Shown: positions 5,008 through 7,281 of the stretch, piece after piece
Numbering within the stretch: the stretch's first letter is position 1
How the letters are laid out: each line of letters begins with the position of its first letter
Assembly: GCA_016204645.1 (NCBI GenBank)
Contig: JACQKI010000032.1
Span: 1-7,281, forward strand
Reading direction: 5' to 3'
Origin: Candidatus Kerfeldbacteria bacterium
Lineage (GTDB): Bacteria; Patescibacteriota; Patescibacteriia; SBBC01
Length of the DNA: 7,281 bases
Position numbers and translations under genes: made by a program
The notes under the pieces: generated by a model
The model's database searches: none
What the model was told of the DNA's origin: nothing
What the model saw: the letters and a program-made list of their open reading frames with translations, nothing else

Positions 5008-5562
5008 TCACCGCACCAGTTCGGTGAAGACGACCACACGATGGCTGTAATTTTTAGCAGAGCGGCTATAGCGGCCGGTACAGGTGTAGAGGTTGAGCGC
5101 AAACTTCGCGGTCGGACCGGTGATCTGGGCCACCGGCACTGAACCGTTGTAGTACGTTCCGACTTTAGTGACCCGAAACTTCAGCACCCGACCGTGGTCG
5201 TTTTTAACTTCAACGATGTCGCCGCGCCGGAGTCGTCCTAAGCCCTGAAAGACGGCTGGGCCAGTGTACCAATTAACGTGTCCGCCGATGACCGCGTTAC
5301 CGCGTTTACCGGGGACCGTCCCGTTGCGGTACCAGCCGACTCGACTCGGCTTCTTCGGCGCTTCCAGCTGTCCCTTCCGGTCAACGCTCGTTTTCTCGAT
5401 TTTGGCCTTGACGCCGATTTTTTTGATGCGCAGCTCAACCGGCGCGCCAAAGGGCACTGGTTTGCTCGATCGTGTGGCTGCCGCGGCCGTCACCGGGCTG
5501 ACCAACCAAGCCAGCAAGCTGACGACCATCAGCCCTCGAGAAAATCGTTTCGATAGTTTCAT
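5008..5562 (-). CDS. Sortase family transpeptidase
   Basis: The product has 184 residues. A basic start and hydrophobic stretch (about 10-30, ending VTAAAAT) form a signal peptide or signal anchor. The sortase barrel begins with PVELRIKKIGVKAKIE (about 41-56). Catalytic residues are His95 in IGGHVNWY, Cys161 in LNLYTCTG and Arg175 in SHRVVVF, in the canonical order and spacing. Sortases cut a C-terminal sorting motif and join the surface protein to an acceptor amine or the cell wall. The TCTG active-site context and short length fit the class D/E/F group better than class A or B, but I cannot fix the class. No protein in this window has an LPxTG-like motif followed by a helix and basic tail, so the substrate is elsewhere. 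The predicted promoter sits so close that the mRNA may be leaderless. Confidence 0.93.
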   Translation of the reverse strand: MKLSKRFSRGLMVVSLLAWLVSPVTAAAATRSSKPVPFGAPVELRIKKIGVKAKIEKTSVDRKGQLEAPKKPSRVGWYRNGTVPGKRGNAVIGGHVNWYTGPAVFQGLGRLRRGDIVEVKNDHGRVLKFRVTKVGTYYNGSVPVAQITGPTAKFALNLYTCTGRYSRSAKNYSHRVVVFTELVR

Positions 5563-5572
5563 AAAACAGCGA

Positions 5573-5601
5573 ACGGTATCACGCTCTCAGTAATTTGTCA
5601 A
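5573..5601 (-). promoter_or_regulatory. Promoter of the sortase gene
   Basis: A perfect TTGACA (5596-5601), a 17-base spacer and TACCGT (5573-5578) lie on the minus strand. The -10 ends only 10 bases before the ATG at 5562, so transcription would start at about 5562-5567, giving a leader of zero to five bases. The -35 box abuts the left end of the inverted-repeat element at 5601-5697. Confidence 0.6.
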
Positions 5602-5697
5602 CCCCGTTTAGAAATTCGAGCGAATCTTCTAACTCCTCGTAGACGAATCTGCAAGAACTTCTCTGCGACTCCTCGGGGCTGTGATTTCTAACGGGGT
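5601..5697. repeat. 97-bp element with terminal inverted repeats
   Basis: The left end ACCCCGTTTAGAAAT (5601-5615) matches the reverse complement of the right end ATTTCTAACGGGGT (5684-5697) perfectly apart from one extra T. The 68-base interior has no ORF and contains ACTCCTCG twice in the same orientation (5632-5639 and 5668-5675). The layout resembles a MITE or REP-type unit, or a long stem-loop at the transcript ends. No target-site duplication is obvious. A small hairpin (CAAG with CTTG inside GGGG with CCCC, 5693-5712) overlaps the right end. Confidence 0.6.
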
Positions 5698-5713
5698 CAA
5701 GGTTCTTGCCCCT

Positions 5714-5746
5714 AAAACAAAAAAACTGGCCGACTGTCACTGGCCA
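5714..5746 (-). terminator. Intrinsic terminator after sufU
   Basis: On the minus strand TGGCC (5746-5742) pairs with GGCCA (5731-5727) over a 10-base loop and is followed by one G and then a T7-G-T4 tract (5725-5714). It lies about 50 bases after the sufU stop codon. The stem is short, but the long T tract makes a Rho-independent terminator of the sufS-sufU transcript likely. Confidence 0.68.
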
Positions 5747-5796
5747 AATATCCGACCGTCAATTATTTCACTCGCTTCGGTACAAACAGACTGGCC

Positions 5797-6162
5797 TTAA
5801 CTCGAGAGCGCGCGATGCAACGTTTCTAGTCCAAGGTAGGCGCACTTTTCACGCGCCGGTCCGACTTTCACGCCGAGAAGTTTATCTACATTTTTGGTCG
5901 TTAACTTTTTCACCGCCCCGACTGTTTTTCCCTGCACGTGTTCGGCCAGCAACGAACTCGAGGCAATGGTAATGGCGCAGCCGCTGCCAGAAAAGGCAAC
6001 ATCTTTAATCTTTAATCCTTCAACCTTCAACTGCATCGTCACTTCATCGCCGCAGAGCGTGTTCTCCAAATGCGCCTGATGCGTCGGCTTTTTGAGTGTC
6101 CCAAAATGCCGTGGATTGCGGTGGTGGTCAAGGATAATCTCTTTGTAAAGCTCATCCCCCAT
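5797..6162 (-). CDS. sufU: SufU-like iron-sulfur assembly sulfur acceptor/scaffold, short form
   Basis: The product has 121 residues and aligns from its start (MGDELYKEIILDHHRNPRHF) with the SufU/IscU fold. The three conserved Cys are Cys37 (LCGDE, with Asp39), Cys62 (GSGCAITIASSS) and Cys107 (REKCAYLGLETL). The residue before the last Cys is Lys, as in SufU, whereas IscU has His. SufU normally takes sulfur from SufS in the cytoplasm via a zinc site built from these residues. Typical SufU proteins are about 145 residues because of an 18-21-residue insertion between the second and third Cys. Here that interval is 45 residues, the IscU length, so the insertion is absent. The gene follows sufS by 32 bases in the same direction and ends before a terminator, so the two are co-transcribed. 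Its start codon is embedded in a heptamer repeat tract. Confidence 0.93.
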   Translation of the reverse strand: MGDELYKEIILDHHRNPRHFGTLKKPTHQAHLENTLCGDEVTMQLKVEGLKIKDVAFSGSGCAITIASSSLLAEHVQGKTVGAVKKLTTKNVDKLLGVKVGPAREKCAYLGLETLHRALSS

Positions 6163-6204
6163 ATACCAAATCCCTTATCCCATACACCATTTAGTCATAC
6201 TCCA
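6163..6204. repeat. Heptamer tract joining sufS and sufU
   Basis: Seven-base units run on the plus strand from 6163 in constant phase: ATACCAA (6163), ATCCCTT (6170), ATCCCAT (6177), ACACCAT (6184), TTAGTCA (6191) and TACTCCA (6198). They fill the whole 32-base gap and extend over the sufS stop codon; the tract touches the sufU start codon. The units resemble the ACCCCAT-type units before sodA, so the two arrays are probably related. Confidence 0.6.
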
Positions 6205-7281
6205 ATCACCCCCTTCGCCTTTTCAATGGCGGCTACGCACTGATCAATATCCCGCTTCGTCGTATACACCGAAAAGCTCATCCGCGCCGTGGCCATGACG
6301 TTGAAGACGTTTCGCAGCAATGGCTGGGCGCAGTGGTGGCCGGAACGAATGGCCACGCCTTCGCGGTCAAGCAACGTCGCCAAGTCGTGCGGATGAACGC
6401 CTTCTACATTGAACGCGATCATGCCGCTTTTCTGGCGCGCATCGAGAGGACCATACACGGTGACACCCTTGAAGGTGCGTAATCTTTTCAAAGCATACGC
6501 CGTCAACGCCTGCTCGTGCCGATGGACGTTGGTCATCCCAAGCTTGTTCAGGTAGTCAATGGCGGCTCCCAAGCCGACGGCGCCAACCACGTTCGGCGTG
6601 CCCGCCTCGAACTTCCAGGGCACGTCATTCCATGTCGAGCTTTCCAACGTCACTTCGCGAATCATGTCGCCGCCACCTAAAAACGGCGGCATCGCTTCCA
6701 GCAATTCTTGCCTCGCCCAGAGCGCGCCAATGCCAGATGGTCCCAACATCTTGTGTCCGGAAATTGCCATCAAATCAATCCCGAGTTTTTGAACATCGGT
6801 CGGCACGTGCGCCACACTTTGTGCTCCGTCAACCAAAACCAGGGCCCCTTTTCGATGCGCCATCCGCGCAATTTTTTCAATCGGTGGCATCGTTCCCAGC
6901 ACGTTCGACATGCCGGTGACTGCAACCAGCTTTGTCCGCCTCGTGATTAGACGCTCCAGCTGCTTCAAATCAATCTGTCCTAACTTATCAACATTCGCGA
7001 TTCGTAATTCACCATTCGCATTATTCGCCATCATCTGCCACGGCACAATGTTCGAGTGGTGCTCCATCAGAGAAATCACAACGTTGTCGCCTTTTCTCAC
7101 GTTCGCCCGGCCCCAAGCATACGCCACCAAATTGATTGCTTCCGTGGCATTGCGCGTGAACACAATTTCGCGCTCGCTCCAAGCATGGATGAACTTGGCC
7201 AGCTTTTTTCGGGCCGCTTCGTACAATTCCGTCGCTTCTTCACTCACCGTGTAAATGCCGCGATGCACGTTGGCGTTGTGC
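6195..7281 (-). CDS. sufS: Cysteine desulfurase SufS (N-terminus outside the window)
   Basis: The frame is open to the right edge; the first visible residues are HNANVHRGIYTVSEEATELY, an internal SufS segment, so about 45-50 residues are missing. The GTG at 7268 codes for an internal Val and is not a start. SufS is a PLP enzyme that takes sulfur from cysteine, leaving alanine, and hands it to SufU. Counting from that Val, landmarks are the EHHSN His71, VDGAQ Asp147 and Gln150 (PLP ring contacts), Lys173 in SGHKMLGPSG (Schiff base), and Cys313 in RSGHHCAQPL, which carries the persulfide; the short loop around it is the type II signature. The gene ends at TGA 6195-6197 and sufU follows. Residues 81-92 (ANNANGELRIAN) are encoded by a heptamer repeat tract. 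sufB, sufC and sufD are not visible and may lie to the right. Confidence 0.96.
   Translation of the reverse strand, partial: HNANVHRGIYTVSEEATELYEAARKKLAKFIHAWSEREIVFTRNATEAINLVAYAWGRANVRKGDNVVISLMEHHSNIVPWQMMANNANGELRIANVDKLGQIDLKQLERLITRRTKLVAVTGMSNVLGTMPPIEKIARMAHRKGALVLVDGAQSVAHVPTDVQKLGIDLMAISGHKMLGPSGIGALWARQELLEAMPPFLGGGDMIREVTLESSTWNDVPWKFEAGTPNVVGAVGLGAAIDYLNKLGMTNVHRHEQALTAYALKRLRTFKGVTVYGPLDARQKSGMIAFNVEGVHPHDLATLLDREGVAIRSGHHCAQPLLRNVFNVMATARMSFSVYTTKRDIDQCVAAIEKAKGVIGV
6993..7020. repeat. ATTCGYR-type heptamer tract inside sufS
   Basis: Four contiguous 7-base units (ATTCGCG 6993, ATTCGTA 7000, ATTCACC 7007, ATTCGCA 7014) lie within the sufS coding sequence, and a further ATTCG occurs at 7023-7027. 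On the coding strand they give the unusually Asn/Ala-rich NNANGELRIAN stretch. The region corresponds to a surface segment between the EHHSN motif and the next strand, and its length looks normal for the family. Confidence 0.65.

Noticed and set aside
7266..7268. GTG at 7268 as the sufS start codon
   Set aside because: The upstream codons continue the conserved HNANVHRG motif of SufS to the window edge, so this is an internal Val.

Overview
The window looks like a chromosomal stretch of a Patescibacteria (Candidate Phyla Radiation) genome. Three protein traits point there. The secreted C39-type protein has two repeats built around a Trp-Tyr-Val-x-Pro core. The CAP-domain protein has a His/Arg-rich N-terminus with an IPHPGN...RPHALR motif ahead of its first membrane helix. 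Many small envelope genes each have their own promoter. This placement is an inference from remembered family features, not a database result. Base composition is moderately GC-rich, and codon use looks uniform across the genes.

Layout, left to right. Positions 1-104 (-) hold the first 34 codons of a BlaI/MecI-family repressor, with a palindromic operator over its putative promoter. Then comes a repeat-rich spacer and a membrane-anchored CAP-domain protein with beta-sandwich domains (221-1726, -). Next are an unrecognised 93-aa protein (1873-2154, -) and a secreted C39-like protease (2308-3366, -). A 332-bp divergent intergenic region carries back-to-back promoters, a GC hairpin and a striking 7-bp-periodic repeat array. 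After it come an Mn-type superoxide dismutase (3699-4283, +), a YkuK/DUF458 RNase H-like protein (4346-4876, -) and a signal-peptide-bearing sortase (5008-5562, -). A 97-bp inverted-repeat element and a terminator follow. The right end holds sufU (5797-6162, -) and most of sufS (6195-7281, -, running off the edge).

How the genes fit together. SufS (cysteine desulfurase) and SufU (sulfur acceptor/scaffold) form an Fe-S assembly pair, read sufS then sufU, ending at an intrinsic terminator. SodA removes superoxide, which damages Fe-S clusters, so the two sets are functionally compatible, though not co-transcribed. The CAP protein, C39-like protease and sortase are cell-surface proteins. No LPxTG-type sorting signal is visible, so the sortase substrate lies elsewhere. 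The BlaI-like repressor presumably controls itself and perhaps genes to the left.

Non-coding structure is the most unusual part. Degenerate tandem heptamers with different consensus sequences occur at four places: 144-220, 3583-3673, 6163-6204 and inside sufS at 6993-7020. The 3' end of sodA exists twice, 66 bp apart and in frame, and the copies differ only at third codon positions and in the stop codon. A hairpin lies between them. Several minus-strand genes have well-spaced TTGAC-type promoters so close to the start codon that the mRNAs may be leaderless or nearly so.
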